In this document: piece by piece, positions 1 to 7,471 of the stretch
How the letters are laid out: each line of letters opens with the position of its first letter
Numbering within the stretch: position 1 is the first letter of the stretch
Origin: Nitrospirota bacterium
Lineage (GTDB): Bacteria; Nitrospirota; Nitrospiria; Nitrospirales; UBA8639
Direction of reading: 5' to 3'
Assembly: GCA_029879555.1 (NCBI GenBank)
Contig: JAOUQB010000025.1
Location: 1 to 14,495, forward strand
DNA: 14,495 bases
Notes under the pieces: model-generated
What the model saw: the letters and a program-made list of their open reading frames with translations, nothing else
Database searches by the model: none
What the model was told of the DNA's origin: nothing
Translations under genes and position numbers: made by a program

Positions 1-1
1 C

Positions 2-1186
2 AAGAAGGGGGTGGTGACCGTCGAGCAGGCGGCCAAGATGCCTGAACGGGAGTTGCTGGGGTTGATCTTTCAGCCTGGATTCTCTACCGCAGAAAAAGTC
101 ACGAATGTCTCGGGACGCGGCGTGGGGATGGATGTGGTCAAAACCAACATCGAAAAAATTGGCGGGACCATTGATATTTTTTCTGAGCCAGGACAAGGCA
201 GCACCTTTAAGCTCAAGGTGCCGCTCACGTTAGCCATTATTCCTGCCTTGATTGTGACTTCTGCAGGAGAGCGGTTTGCGATTCCACAGGTAAGCCTCTT
301 GGAATTGGTGCGAGTGGACGGAGAAAACGGAGCCCAGAACATTGAATGCATCCAAGGTGCGCCAGTGTATCGATCGCGCGGCCAACTGCTCCCGCTGGTG
401 TACCTGAATAAGGTTCTTGGTCTAGGTCTCCAACCGAATCTGAGTGGATTAGATGGGGCCGATACCGCTGCATCAAATATTGTGGTGTTGCAAGCCGAAT
501 CCCGACGTTTTGGGTTGGTGGTTGATGAAGTCAACGACACCGAAGAAATTGTGGTGAAGCCGTTAGGTAAGCAATTGAAAGGAATCCCCATCTATGCTGG
601 AGCGACCATCATGGGTGATGGGAAAGTGGCGTTGATTTTGGATGTCCCAGGTTTTGCCGAAATTGCCAATCTTCGTGATCGAGAAAAAGATCAGGTTGAA
701 ACGGAAGAACAGGCCAGGTCCTTGAGCAGCGGCCAGCCCCTCCAGCCCTTACTCCTCGTCAAGGTTGGCCATCAAGGACGGGTTGCTATTCCTGTCTCCC
801 ATATTGCCCGATTAGAAGAAATGCCAGACTCCATCAAAGAAACCGCCGGAGGGCAAGAGGTGGTGCAGTACCGGGGAACCATTCTTCCTGTTCTTCGTTT
901 GAGCACCTTGTTAGCCACGTGCGGGTACGCCGCGGCCGAACCAACCGGACACTTTCAAATGGTCGTGGTACGGGAAAGGGGACGTCAGGTAGGGATTATT
1001 GTCGACCGAATTATGGACATTTTGGATGTTCGGTTGGGACCGCTCACCCGGTCTGAGCTATCGGGAATTTTGGGGTCGGCGATTGTCCAGGATCGGGTCA
1101 CGGATTTATTGGATATTCACATGGTGTGGCAACATATCCCATTGAATGAGGCTGAGGTCGATTCAGCAGAACGCGTTGGAGTGTAA
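2..1186 (+). CDS. cheA: Chemotaxis histidine kinase CheA, C-terminal part (5' end outside window)
   Basis: This is the C-terminal part of CheA, the cytoplasmic kinase that autophosphorylates under receptor control and passes phosphate to CheY and CheB. The frame is open from base 2, so the real start lies upstream; the GTG codons at 11 and 14 are internal. The fragment starts inside the HATPase domain. The G1 box SGRGVGMD is at about 110-133 and the G2 motif GQGSTF at about 191-208. Two CheW-like (P5) domains follow, at about 242-664 and 746-1135, joined by a charged linker. Most CheA proteins have one such domain; tandem CheW domains are a known minority architecture. The HPt, P2 and dimerisation domains cannot be seen here. 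The stop lies 4 bases before cheW, which implies co-translation. Family assignment is secure. Confidence 0.96.
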   Translation, partial: KKGVVTVEQAAKMPERELLGLIFQPGFSTAEKVTNVSGRGVGMDVVKTNIEKIGGTIDIFSEPGQGSTFKLKVPLTLAIIPALIVTSAGERFAIPQVSLLELVRVDGENGAQNIECIQGAPVYRSRGQLLPLVYLNKVLGLGLQPNLSGLDGADTAASNIVVLQAESRRFGLVVDEVNDTEEIVVKPLGKQLKGIPIYAGATIMGDGKVALILDVPGFAEIANLRDREKDQVETEEQARSLSSGQPLQPLLLVKVGHQGRVAIPVSHIARLEEMPDSIKETAGGQEVVQYRGTILPVLRLSTLLATCGYAAAEPTGHFQMVVVRERGRQVGIIVDRIMDILDVRLGPLTRSELSGILGSAIVQDRVTDLLDIHMVWQHIPLNEAEVDSAERVGV

Positions 1187-1190
1187 TACG

Positions 1191-1649
1191 ATGGCGTCTC
1201 AACAATTTTGTACCTTTTCTGTTGATCAACTTTTTTTTGGTGTCAAAGTGCTTCAAGTTCAAGAGGTGATTCGTTTACAAACCATGACGGTCGTCCCTCA
1301 AGCTTCTTCTATGGTTCGAGGCTTGATTAATTTGCGCGGGCAAATTGTGACGGCTATTGATTTGCGTCGACGGCTTCATCTTCCCGATCGGGAAAATTGG
1401 GAGCCTATGAATGTCGTGATTCAAACGGATGAAGGCGCCGTCAGTTTGTTGGTCGATGAAATCGGGGATGTGTTGGAAGTCTCTGACGACGTGCTTGAAT
1501 CGCCTCCGACCACGCTTAAAGGAAAAGTTAAAGAAGTCATTACGGGTGTATATAAGTTGGAAGGGCGATTGCTCTTAGTGCTGGATACTGCCAAAGCCAT
1601 TTCTGTGGGCGAGTCAACGAGTAAAAACAAAGAAGAGGCTGCGGCGTGA
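1191..1649 (+). CDS. cheW: Chemotaxis coupling protein CheW
   Basis: A 152-residue single-domain CheW, the cytoplasmic adaptor that links the MCP signalling tip to the P5 domain of CheA. The family core is clear: a beta-rich start (QQFCTFSVDQLFFGV), VRGLINLRGQIVTAIDLRRR at residues 42-61 with the conserved R49-G50 loop, and SLLVDEIGDVLEV at 85-97. I chose ATG 1191 because GGAG at 1178-1181 sits 9 bases upstream and the protein then begins as CheW usually does. An in-frame ATG at 1146 would add 15 residues encoded inside the end of cheA. The last 15 residues are an Ala/Glu/Lys-rich tail. It follows cheA by 4 bases. Confidence 0.95.
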   Translation: MASQQFCTFSVDQLFFGVKVLQVQEVIRLQTMTVVPQASSMVRGLINLRGQIVTAIDLRRRLHLPDRENWEPMNVVIQTDEGAVSLLVDEIGDVLEVSDDVLESPPTTLKGKVKEVITGVYKLEGRLLLVLDTAKAISVGESTSKNKEEAAA

Positions 1650-1701
1650 AAAATATTCAGTATAAGGGAACGTGCAAAAACGTGAGGAGCAGAAGATACG
1701 G

Positions 1702-2160
1702 ATGGGCCTGAATTTGAAGGTTGAACGACTTGAAAAAATTTTTCAAATCGTGGCTCCAAATGGAGAGCCATTGCCCGCCAGATTTTACCAACGGCTCTTT
1801 CAAAAATATCCAGCCGTCCGTCCGTTATTTGCTCAGGTACACATTCAACAACAACCAAAGAAGCTGCTGAGTGCGTTGGTCCTGGTTCTCGGCAATGTCC
1901 GAAAGTCTGAAAAACTGAAAGCGGCTCTCATGGAATGAGGTGCCAAACATGTGGCGTATGGTGTGGTACCAGGCCACTATGCCGCTGTTGGAGAAAATTT
2001 ATTGGCCGTCTTGGAAGAATTCTCCGGCTCTGCCTGGACCATGGAGGTTCGTTAGGCTTGGGCGGAGGCCTATGCAGCTATTAAACTCATGATGTTGGAG
2101 GGGGCCGAACAGGCAACCCAAAGACAATATCCAGAGAACCGAACAATCACTATCACGATC
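1702..2160 (+). pseudogene. Single-domain globin gene interrupted by two in-frame stops
   Basis: Frame 1 reads as a bacterial single-domain or sensor-type globin: FQIVAPNGEPLPARFYQRLF, then YPAVRPLF (CD-corner Phe), IQQQPKKLL (E7-region Gln), and after the first stop GAKHVAYGVVPGHYAAVG with the likely proximal His F8. A TGA (1936-1938) and a TAG (2053-2055) interrupt it with no frameshift. Homology continues on both sides, ending around AWAEAYAAIKLMMLEGAEQ near 2115. The start is ATG 1702, with GAGGAG at 1684-1689. Translation to the first stop gives 78 residues without the proximal His, so it should not bind haem. The 3' boundary is approximate because no stop ends the globin frame before the MCP gene. 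Its place between cheW and mcp suggests a former oxygen or NO input to chemotaxis. Read-through or sequence error are alternatives. Confidence 0.8.
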
Positions 2161-2188
2161 AATCAGAACAAATATGTCACACAACCAA

Positions 2189-2194
2189 GAGGGG
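2189..2194 (+). promoter_or_regulatory. Ribosome binding site that decides the MCP start
   Basis: GAGGGG lies 8 bases before ATG 2203. The in-frame ATGs at 2089 and 2092 lie in the globin relic and encode its C-terminal residues (LEGAEQ). This site therefore supports 2203 as the true MCP start. Confidence 0.7.
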
Positions 2195-2202
2195 ATCATA
2201 TT

Positions 2203-4329
2203 ATGGGCGGAATTTTAGGAAAAATGAGCAATTGGGGCCTTGCGACTAAATTATCGATGTTGTTCTGCGTGTTTGGGCTCGTGCCTATTCTGGCCTTAGG
2301 CTGGATGTCCTGGCAAACGGGACAAGACATGGAAGCGAAGGTTGGGAAGCAGTTTGAAAATAATGCCGTGGCAATCGCCGATAAAATCGACCGCAATCTT
2401 TTCGAGCGGTATGGAGATGTCCAAGCATTTGCATTGAACGATGCCGTCCAACGGGTGAGTCAATGGTATGACTCCACTGAGCATAGTGTGCTGGCACCAT
2501 TGATGGATAAATATATCTCCACGTATGGCATTTATTATTTGACTTTGTTCGTGGATACCAAAGGCCAATTGATCTCCGTGAATTACCATGATGCGCAAGG
2601 GAAACCTATAAAATATCAACCACTGTTTGCCAAAAATTATAGCCAAACACCATGGTTCCAAGCGTTGGCCAGTAAAAATTTTACGACCAAGACCCCATTT
2701 TCCGATCCGGAGAATCAAGGGTCTACTGGGACGTATATTGAAGATCTGCATTTTGATGAAGATGTCAAAGCTGCGTATCCGGGCGATTCCGGCATGACGA
2801 TCGGCTTTTCAGCTCCGGTCTATGATGTCAACGGGGACGTGATTGGCTATTGGTCCAACCGAGCCAAATTTAGCTTAGTGGAGGAAATCATTGGAGATTC
2901 CTATCAAGAATTGAAGGCCAATGGATTTCCTGGTGCGGAAATTACGCTCCTCAACTCTATGGGCCACGTGATTGTGGATTATGATCCGTTGGTCTATGGG
3001 AAAGATGCCCCGAATCATAACTTTGAACAAGTCATTTTTAAGTTGAATTTGGCTGAAAAGGGAGTTCTTGCCGCTCAAGAGGCGGTGGCTGGAAAAACTG
3101 GATTTATGAATGCGGAGCATGCTCGAAAAAAAATCATGCAGGCTTCCGGGTACACCCATCTCAAAGGGGCGTTGGGGTATCCCGGGATGAATTGGGCGGT
3201 ACTTGTCCGAATCCCTCAGGAGGAGGCTGCCGCCGACTCCCGTGTACTTATGCAAAAAGTCATGATGGTGGCCATTGGATGTTTGGTGTTGATTCTTCCA
3301 ATGGGTTTGTGGATTGGTCGGAGGGGCGCCAGCCAAGTCAAAGTGCTTCAAGAAGCGGCTGGGAAAATGGCTGCAGGCGATTATGAGACACGTGTAATCA
3401 TTTCTTCAGGCGATGAAATCGGCCAATTAGGGGAAGCCTTTAATAATATGGCGCAGGAGATTCAATCGAAAAATGTGGAAATGGCCGAGGCTGCGGAGAA
3501 GGAACGCACGCATCAACGAGTATTGCAAGACGGAATCTCAGAAATCGCCCAAATAGGAACCACGTTAGCTAGTGCCTCGGAAGAACTGACGTCGGTGAGC
3601 AGTACCATGGGTTCCACCGCAGAAGAAACTTCCAGTCAGGCTACTGTGGTAGCTGCGGCTGCGGAACAAGTTAGTAAGAATGTGCAGTCGGTCTCAACGG
3701 GGTCGGAAGAGATGACGGCTAGTATTCAAGAAATTGCAAAAAATACGACCGATGCGGCCAAGGTGGCCGCGCAAGCCGTGAGTGTCGCGGAGTCGACCAA
3801 TGCAACGGTGGCCAAGCTCGGGCAGAGCAGTGCAGAAATCGGTAGTATTATTAAGGTTATTACCACCATTGCCGAACAGACCAATCTCTTGGCCTTGAAT
3901 GCCACGATTGAAGCGGCTCGGGCTGGTGATGCCGGAAAAGGGTTTGCCGTAGTGGCCAATGAGGTCAAAGAATTGGCCAAGGAAACGACCAAGGCCACCG
4001 AAAATATCAGTCGTATGATTGAGACGATTCAGGAGGATACCAAAGGCTCGGTCGATGCGATTGAGGAAATCTCGACGATTATTAAACAAGTTAATGATTA
4101 CATGAATACGATTGCCAGTGCGGTTGAAGAACAAACCGTGACGACGAACGAAATGGCGCGGAATGTCACCGAGGCCTCAAAGGGCAGTATGGAAATTGCC
4201 GGCAATATTGTGAGCGTCGCGGATGCCGCACGAGGCACCACTGAAGGCGCGACGCAAACCCAGCAGGCTTCTGCGGAATTAGCCAGGATGGCGTCTGATT
4301 TACAAAAAGTAGTGTCCACGTTGACGTAA
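2203..4329 (+). CDS. Methyl-accepting chemotaxis protein with dCache-like periplasmic sensor
   Basis: A 708-residue transmembrane chemoreceptor. Order: TM1 at about residues 17-37; a periplasmic double-Cache-like domain at about 40-345; TM2 at about 353-372; HAMP at about 373-425 (DEIGQLGEAFNNMAQEI); then the long coiled-coil signalling domain. The hairpin tip begins near residue 557 (EQTNLLALNATIEAARAG, then GKGFAVVANEVKELA), the part that binds CheW and CheA. In the membrane-distal Cache module the usual Arg-rich ligand motif before the Trp-aromatic pair is replaced by SQTPWF (147-152), so a standard amino-acid ligand cannot be assumed. The C-terminus (KVVSTLT) has no CheR/CheB-binding pentapeptide. 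Start 2203 is preferred over 2089 because of its binding site and the globin overlap upstream. It sits between cheW and cheY and is probably the array's dedicated receptor. Its ligand is unknown. Confidence 0.95.
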   Translation: MGGILGKMSNWGLATKLSMLFCVFGLVPILALGWMSWQTGQDMEAKVGKQFENNAVAIADKIDRNLFERYGDVQAFALNDAVQRVSQWYDSTEHSVLAPLMDKYISTYGIYYLTLFVDTKGQLISVNYHDAQGKPIKYQPLFAKNYSQTPWFQALASKNFTTKTPFSDPENQGSTGTYIEDLHFDEDVKAAYPGDSGMTIGFSAPVYDVNGDVIGYWSNRAKFSLVEEIIGDSYQELKANGFPGAEITLLNSMGHVIVDYDPLVYGKDAPNHNFEQVIFKLNLAEKGVLAAQEAVAGKTGFMNAEHARKKIMQASGYTHLKGALGYPGMNWAVLVRIPQEEAAADSRVLMQKVMMVAIGCLVLILPMGLWIGRRGASQVKVLQEAAGKMAAGDYETRVIISSGDEIGQLGEAFNNMAQEIQSKNVEMAEAAEKERTHQRVLQDGISEIAQIGTTLASASEELTSVSSTMGSTAEETSSQATVVAAAAEQVSKNVQSVSTGSEEMTASIQEIAKNTTDAAKVAAQAVSVAESTNATVAKLGQSSAEIGSIIKVITTIAEQTNLLALNATIEAARAGDAGKGFAVVANEVKELAKETTKATENISRMIETIQEDTKGSVDAIEEISTIIKQVNDYMNTIASAVEEQTVTTNEMARNVTEASKGSMEIAGNIVSVADAARGTTEGATQTQQASAELARMASDLQKVVSTLT

Positions 4330-4338
4330 TCGAAGATC

Positions 4339-4382
4339 GTGAGGGATGAAGCGTGAGGCGAAAAATTCTTACCCGCCTGACG
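4339..4382 (+). repeat. Heptamer inverted-repeat element A (mcp/cheY spacer)
   Basis: After the mcp stop, 7-base units run head to tail at 4339-4345, 4346-4352 and 4353-4359 (GTGAGGG, ATGAAGC, GTGAGGC). The arm CGTGAGGCG (4352-4360) faces CGCCTGACG (4374-4382), pairing at 8 of 9 positions across a 13-base loop. It is the smallest of five similar elements in this operon. No T-tract follows, so it is not a standard terminator. Confidence 0.6.
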
Positions 4383-4411
4383 AATGAATTTGACTGACTA
4401 AAGGAGGAGCT

Positions 4412-4777
4412 ATGCGTGCATTAGTGATCGATGATTCAAAAGCCATGCGGATTATCCTGAAACAGATCTTGCAATCTGTTGGAGGGACCGTTGAAGAGGC
4501 CGGGAATGGGAAGGAAGGTTTGGAAAAATTACACACGATAGAAAAGCCGGATGTCGTACTCGTGGATTGGAATATGCCGGAAATGAATGGTCTTGATTTT
4601 GTCCGAGCGGTTCGGGCCAATCCGAGTTATCGCCAATTGCCTCTGATGATGGTGACGACAGAAACGGAATCCGCTCAGATGGGCAGGGCATTAGCCGCTG
4701 GTGCCAATGAATATGTGATGAAGCCATTTACCAAAGACGTGATTCAAGAAAAGTTGAAAATTCTTGGAATCAAGTAA
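4412..4777 (+). CDS. cheY: CheY-type response regulator (first copy)
   Basis: A stand-alone receiver domain of 121 residues, the diffusible output of the CheA array. The acidic pocket is D7-D8, the phospho-acceptor is D52 (LVDWNMPEMNG), the switch Thr is T82 or T83 in MMVTTE, the aromatic switch is Y101 and the conserved Lys is K104 (KPF). There is no output domain. AAAGGAGGAG at 4401-4410 is a strong ribosome binding site just before ATG 4412. It differs clearly from the CheY at 13874, which looks more like the proteobacterial motor-binding form. This copy may therefore be an adaptation or phosphate-sink regulator, or may act on another target; that is inference. Repeat-bearing spacers flank it on both sides. 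Confidence 0.92.
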   Translation: MRALVIDDSKAMRIILKQILQSVGGTVEEAGNGKEGLEKLHTIEKPDVVLVDWNMPEMNGLDFVRAVRANPSYRQLPLMMVTTETESAQMGRALAAGANEYVMKPFTKDVIQEKLKILGIK

Positions 4778-4779
4778 TT

Positions 4780-4848
4780 CCGTAAAGCGTTAGGCGTAAG
4801 GCGAGGGGGCCTATATTCTAATCACGCCTGACGTTTTACCCCTCACGG
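4780..4848 (+). repeat. Heptamer inverted-repeat element B (cheY/cheB spacer)
   Basis: The left side has 7-base units at 4782-4788, 4789-4795 and 4796-4802 (GTAAAGC, GTTAGGC, GTAAGGC). The right side carries the same type on the other strand, with units at 4819-4825, 4826-4832, 4833-4839 and 4840-4846. The arm at 4788-4799 pairs with 4822-4833: 10 of 12 Watson-Crick plus two G-U. CCGT at 4780-4783 can pair with ACGG at 4845-4848. The element ends just before the cheB ribosome binding site. Confidence 0.7.
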
Positions 4849-4866
4849 TATTTTGAGGAGTTGATG

Positions 4867-5961
4867 ATGCCAAAAATTCGGGTGCTGGTTGTGGATGATT
4901 CGGTGGTGATTCGGCGTCTTCTGACGGATGAACTCTCCAAGGATCCCGACCTTGAAGTCGTGGGGACGGCGGCCACTGGGAAAATTGCCCTCTCTAAGGT
5001 TGAGCAAACGCCACCTGATGTGGTGACCATGGATATTGAAATGCCCGAGATGGATGGCATAACGGCGGTGACGGAGATTCGTAAAACCCACCCCAAGCTG
5101 CCGATCATCATGTTTAGTACCCTGAGTCAACGTGCGGCGAAAGAAACGTTGGAGGCCCTAGCTCGTGGTGCGAATGATTATGTCACCAAGCCCGAAAATG
5201 TGGGGAGTGGGGCGCTCACTATGCAACGTGTTCGCGAAGAACTGATTCCGAAAATTAAATCCTTAGCCAGGCCTCAAACGGTCGCTTCCCGTTCACCTCT
5301 TTCGGCATCTTTTGGATCAGCATCGACGTCGGGAACTCGATCGTTGAGTTCGAGAAAACCGTTCCAGGTTAATATTGTGGCTATAGGCGTTTCCACCGGT
5401 GGGCCGAACGCGTTGGCCGAGGTGATGCCGCTCATTCCCAAGGATTGTCCGGTGCCTATTTTGATTGTCCAGCATATGCCGCCAGTGTTTACGAAATGCT
5501 TGGCTGAACGGCTAACGATGAAATCTCAGATTCCTATTCATGAAGGCCAACCTGGTGATGTGGTTGTTCCCGGTCATGCCTGGATTGCCCCTGGCGATTA
5601 TCACATGGTGGTTGAACGCAAAGGCACTCAGGTGGTGTTGGCCACCAATCAGGATCCACCAGAAAACTCCTGTCGCCCTGCCGTTGATGTGATGTTTCGC
5701 TCGGTGGCTAAAATCTATGGGCATGCCGTGTTGGCAGTGGTGTTAACCGGAATGGGACAGGATGGTATGCGAGGAGCCGAAGTAATCCGTGAGGCAGGTG
5801 GTCACGTGATCGCCCAAGATGAGGCCTCAAGCGTGGTGTGGGGCATGCCGGGTTCAGTGGTGCATGCTGGCCTTCAACATTCGATCTTACCGCTTTCTCA
5901 AATCTCCACAGAAATCATGAGGAAAGTGCGAGCCGGACAGGCTCAGTCTGTGACCGTCTAG
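4867..5961 (+). CDS. cheB: Protein-glutamate methylesterase/deamidase CheB
   Basis: A 364-residue two-domain CheB, which removes methyl groups from MCP glutamates and can deamidate glutamines, providing adaptation. The receiver domain (about 1-125) has D10-D11, phospho-acceptor D56 (MDIEMPEMDG) and K108. A Ser/Arg-rich linker covers about 132-165. The catalytic domain follows, with S176 in GVSTGGP, H203 in VQHMPP and D299 in TGMGQDGMRG as the triad. Start: TTG 4861, ATG 4864 and ATG 4867 are adjacent in frame. I prefer 4867 because GAGGAG ends at 4860, six bases upstream; 4864 is possible. cheR follows after 14 bases, so the adaptation pair is probably co-translated. All catalytic residues are intact. 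Confidence 0.96.
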   Translation: MPKIRVLVVDDSVVIRRLLTDELSKDPDLEVVGTAATGKIALSKVEQTPPDVVTMDIEMPEMDGITAVTEIRKTHPKLPIIMFSTLSQRAAKETLEALARGANDYVTKPENVGSGALTMQRVREELIPKIKSLARPQTVASRSPLSASFGSASTSGTRSLSSRKPFQVNIVAIGVSTGGPNALAEVMPLIPKDCPVPILIVQHMPPVFTKCLAERLTMKSQIPIHEGQPGDVVVPGHAWIAPGDYHMVVERKGTQVVLATNQDPPENSCRPAVDVMFRSVAKIYGHAVLAVVLTGMGQDGMRGAEVIREAGGHVIAQDEASSVVWGMPGSVVHAGLQHSILPLSQISTEIMRKVRAGQAQSVTV

Positions 5962-5975
5962 CTGAAAGGGTTGAA

Positions 5976-6809
5976 ATGGAGAAGGAAGTCTTAAATACAG
6001 AGGACTTAGGCTATGTCCGCAAACTGGTCCGGACTCGGTCGGCGATCGTTCTGGAACCGGAAAAAGCCTATCTCGTGCATTCTCGACTTGAGCCCTTGGC
6101 GAAAAACGAGGGATTGGCCTCCCTAGCGGAGTTGGTGAAGAAATTACGGTCTGGTCCCTATGGCGCCTTGCATAAGAAAGTGGTTGAGGCGATGACCACG
6201 AATGAAACGAGTTTTTTCCGTGATCTCACTCCCTTTCAAGTCCTTCGTGAGCATTTACTTCCGGAAATTATTGCGCGTAAAGGGGGCTCAAAACGGTTAA
6301 CCATGTGGTGCGGAGCGAGTTCAAGTGGCCAGGAACCCTATTCGGTGATGTTTACCATTTATGAGCATTTTCCAGAGATCAAGGATTGGGTGCTGCAATA
6401 TACTGCGACCGACATTTCGGAAGAAATGCTCGCAAAGTGTCGTGAAGGCAAATATAGTCAACTGGAGGTGAATCGTGGTCTTCCCGCTGCCTTACTCAGC
6501 AAATATTTTGTGAAAAAAGGCATGGGGTGGCAGGTCAACGAGGATCTTCGTCGACGGATTGATTTTAAGCCGATGAATCTGGCCGGTCCCTGGCTTCCAT
6601 TTCCGACGATGGACATCGTCTTTCTTCGCAATGTCATGATTTATTTTGATACTGATACCAAAAAACAAATTTTAGCGAATATTCGAAAAATTTTAGACCC
6701 GAATGGGTATTTGTTCTTAGGAGGATCTGAGACCACGATGAATGTGGATGATCACTATGAACGAGTGGCCATTAGCGGAACATCTTGTTACCGAGTGAAG
6801 AAGGGATAG
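5976..6809 (+). CDS. cheR: Chemotaxis protein methyltransferase CheR
   Basis: A 277-residue SAM-dependent methyltransferase that methylates MCP glutamates. It has a helical CheR N-terminal domain (about 1-73), NETSFFRD at 76-83, the SAM-binding motif WCGASSSGQEPYS at 111-123, ATDIS at 144-148, and DIVFLRNVMIYFD at 213-225 followed by FLGGSET. Length is normal for the family. ATG 5976 is chosen because AAAGGG at 5965-5970 precedes it and the protein then begins at the usual distance from the first CheR helix. The frame is open upstream to 5838, but that part overlaps cheB and shows no family similarity. The stop TAG shares bases with the cheX ribosome binding site, which indicates coupling. 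Confidence 0.95.
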   Translation: MEKEVLNTEDLGYVRKLVRTRSAIVLEPEKAYLVHSRLEPLAKNEGLASLAELVKKLRSGPYGALHKKVVEAMTTNETSFFRDLTPFQVLREHLLPEIIARKGGSKRLTMWCGASSSGQEPYSVMFTIYEHFPEIKDWVLQYTATDISEEMLAKCREGKYSQLEVNRGLPAALLSKYFVKKGMGWQVNEDLRRRIDFKPMNLAGPWLPFPTMDIVFLRNVMIYFDTDTKKQILANIRKILDPNGYLFLGGSETTMNVDDHYERVAISGTSCYRVKKG

Positions 6810-6820
6810 GAGGAACGCGC

Positions 6821-7270
6821 ATGCAATTTCTTGAAGAGGAAATTTTTGAAATTACCGAAGCGACGTGGCAGTCCATGTTGGGCTTGGACATTGGCCCACG
6901 GGCTCTACCCGCTACGATGGGCCCTGTCGAAGGGTATTTCACCGGGAAAGTGGAAATAGCCGGTGCGTGGACAGGGGCGGTATTGCTGCACGGGTCTCGG
7001 CAATTAGCCCAAGCCGCCGCCGCTGTCATCTTTTCCCAGGATGTCGGTGAAACGTCGGAACAGGATTCCTTGGATGCGATGTATGAATTGACGAATATCA
7101 TTGGCGGCAATATTAAGTCGCTCCTTCCCGAACCCTGTCAACTGTCCTTGCCCACCGTCGAAGGCACGACAGATCAACATTTGCGGGTCTTGGGGATGGT
7201 CCGAATGAATGAGTTGGTGTTCGATTGCCAAGGGGAACCGCTCTTTGTCTCCGTCTGGCAACGTCAATGA
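6821..7270 (+). CDS. cheX: CheX-family CheY-phosphate phosphatase
   Basis: A 149-residue protein of the CheC/CheX/FliY phosphatase group, which removes phosphate from CheY-P. The defining helix is DAMYELTNIIGGNIKSLLP, with the catalytic E-x-x-N pair at E89 and N92, followed by the usual Ser/Pro strand LSLPTV (108-113). Only one such helix is visible, which fits CheX (one active site, active as a dimer) better than CheC (two). ATG 6821 follows a perfect AGGAGG at 6808-6813 with 7-base spacing, overlapping the cheR stop. The open frame starting at 6785 adds only cheR-overlapping residues. It is the last of the tightly packed core genes; its likely substrate is the CheY encoded at 4412. Confidence 0.85.
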   Translation: MQFLEEEIFEITEATWQSMLGLDIGPRALPATMGPVEGYFTGKVEIAGAWTGAVLLHGSRQLAQAAAAVIFSQDVGETSEQDSLDAMYELTNIIGGNIKSLLPEPCQLSLPTVEGTTDQHLRVLGMVRMNELVFDCQGEPLFVSVWQRQ

Positions 7271-7284
7271 AGACAGGAGAAGCC

Positions 7285-7433
7285 GTGAAGCGTGAAGCGT
7301 AAGGGGAGAAACGTAAAGCGTGAAGAATGAAAGGTTTAGTGCAAGGAGTAAGGTTGAAAAGATGGAAAATTGGTTAGTCTTTTCCCTTCTTTTAGATTTA
7401 TGCGCCCCTCACGCCTTACGTTTCACGCCTAAC
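7285..7433 (+). repeat. Heptamer inverted-repeat element C (cheX/pilZ spacer)
   Basis: This is the clearest copy. From 7285 about twelve consecutive 7-base units run to 7368, starting with two exact GTGAAGC units (7285-7291, 7292-7298) and then drifting. On the right, reverse-strand units lie at 7406-7412, 7413-7419, 7420-7426 and 7427-7433 (CCCTCAC, GCCTTAC, GTTTCAC, GCCTAAC). The arm 7290-7304 pairs with 7414-7428 over 15 positions: 14 Watson-Crick and one G-U. The centre is A-rich and then T-rich, so the stem may continue imperfectly inward. No protein frame is maintained. Confidence 0.8.
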
Positions 7434-7471
7434 GAAAAAGTGGCTTACATTATGAAGAGGAATGGTGATGT

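Noticed and set aside
1650..1701. A sixth heptamer element between cheW and the globin relic
   Set aside because: A few GTG/AAG motifs occur, but there is no steady 7-base phase and no inverted partner.
2089..2202. N-terminal 38-residue extension of the MCP from ATG 2089
   Set aside because: The residues encode the end of the globin relic, and a good ribosome binding site precedes ATG 2203, where the typical MCP start and TM1 follow.
5838..5975. Upstream start for cheR that overlaps cheB
   Set aside because: The added residues overlap cheB in another frame and look unlike CheR. ATG 5976 has a ribosome binding site and gives normal family length.
6785..6820. Upstream start for cheX
   Set aside because: It lies inside cheR, and a perfect AGGAGG precedes ATG 6821.
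7285..7433. CRISPR array in the cheX/pilZ spacer
   Set aside because: The units are 7 bases and contiguous, without spacers, and the two halves are inverted. No cas genes are present.
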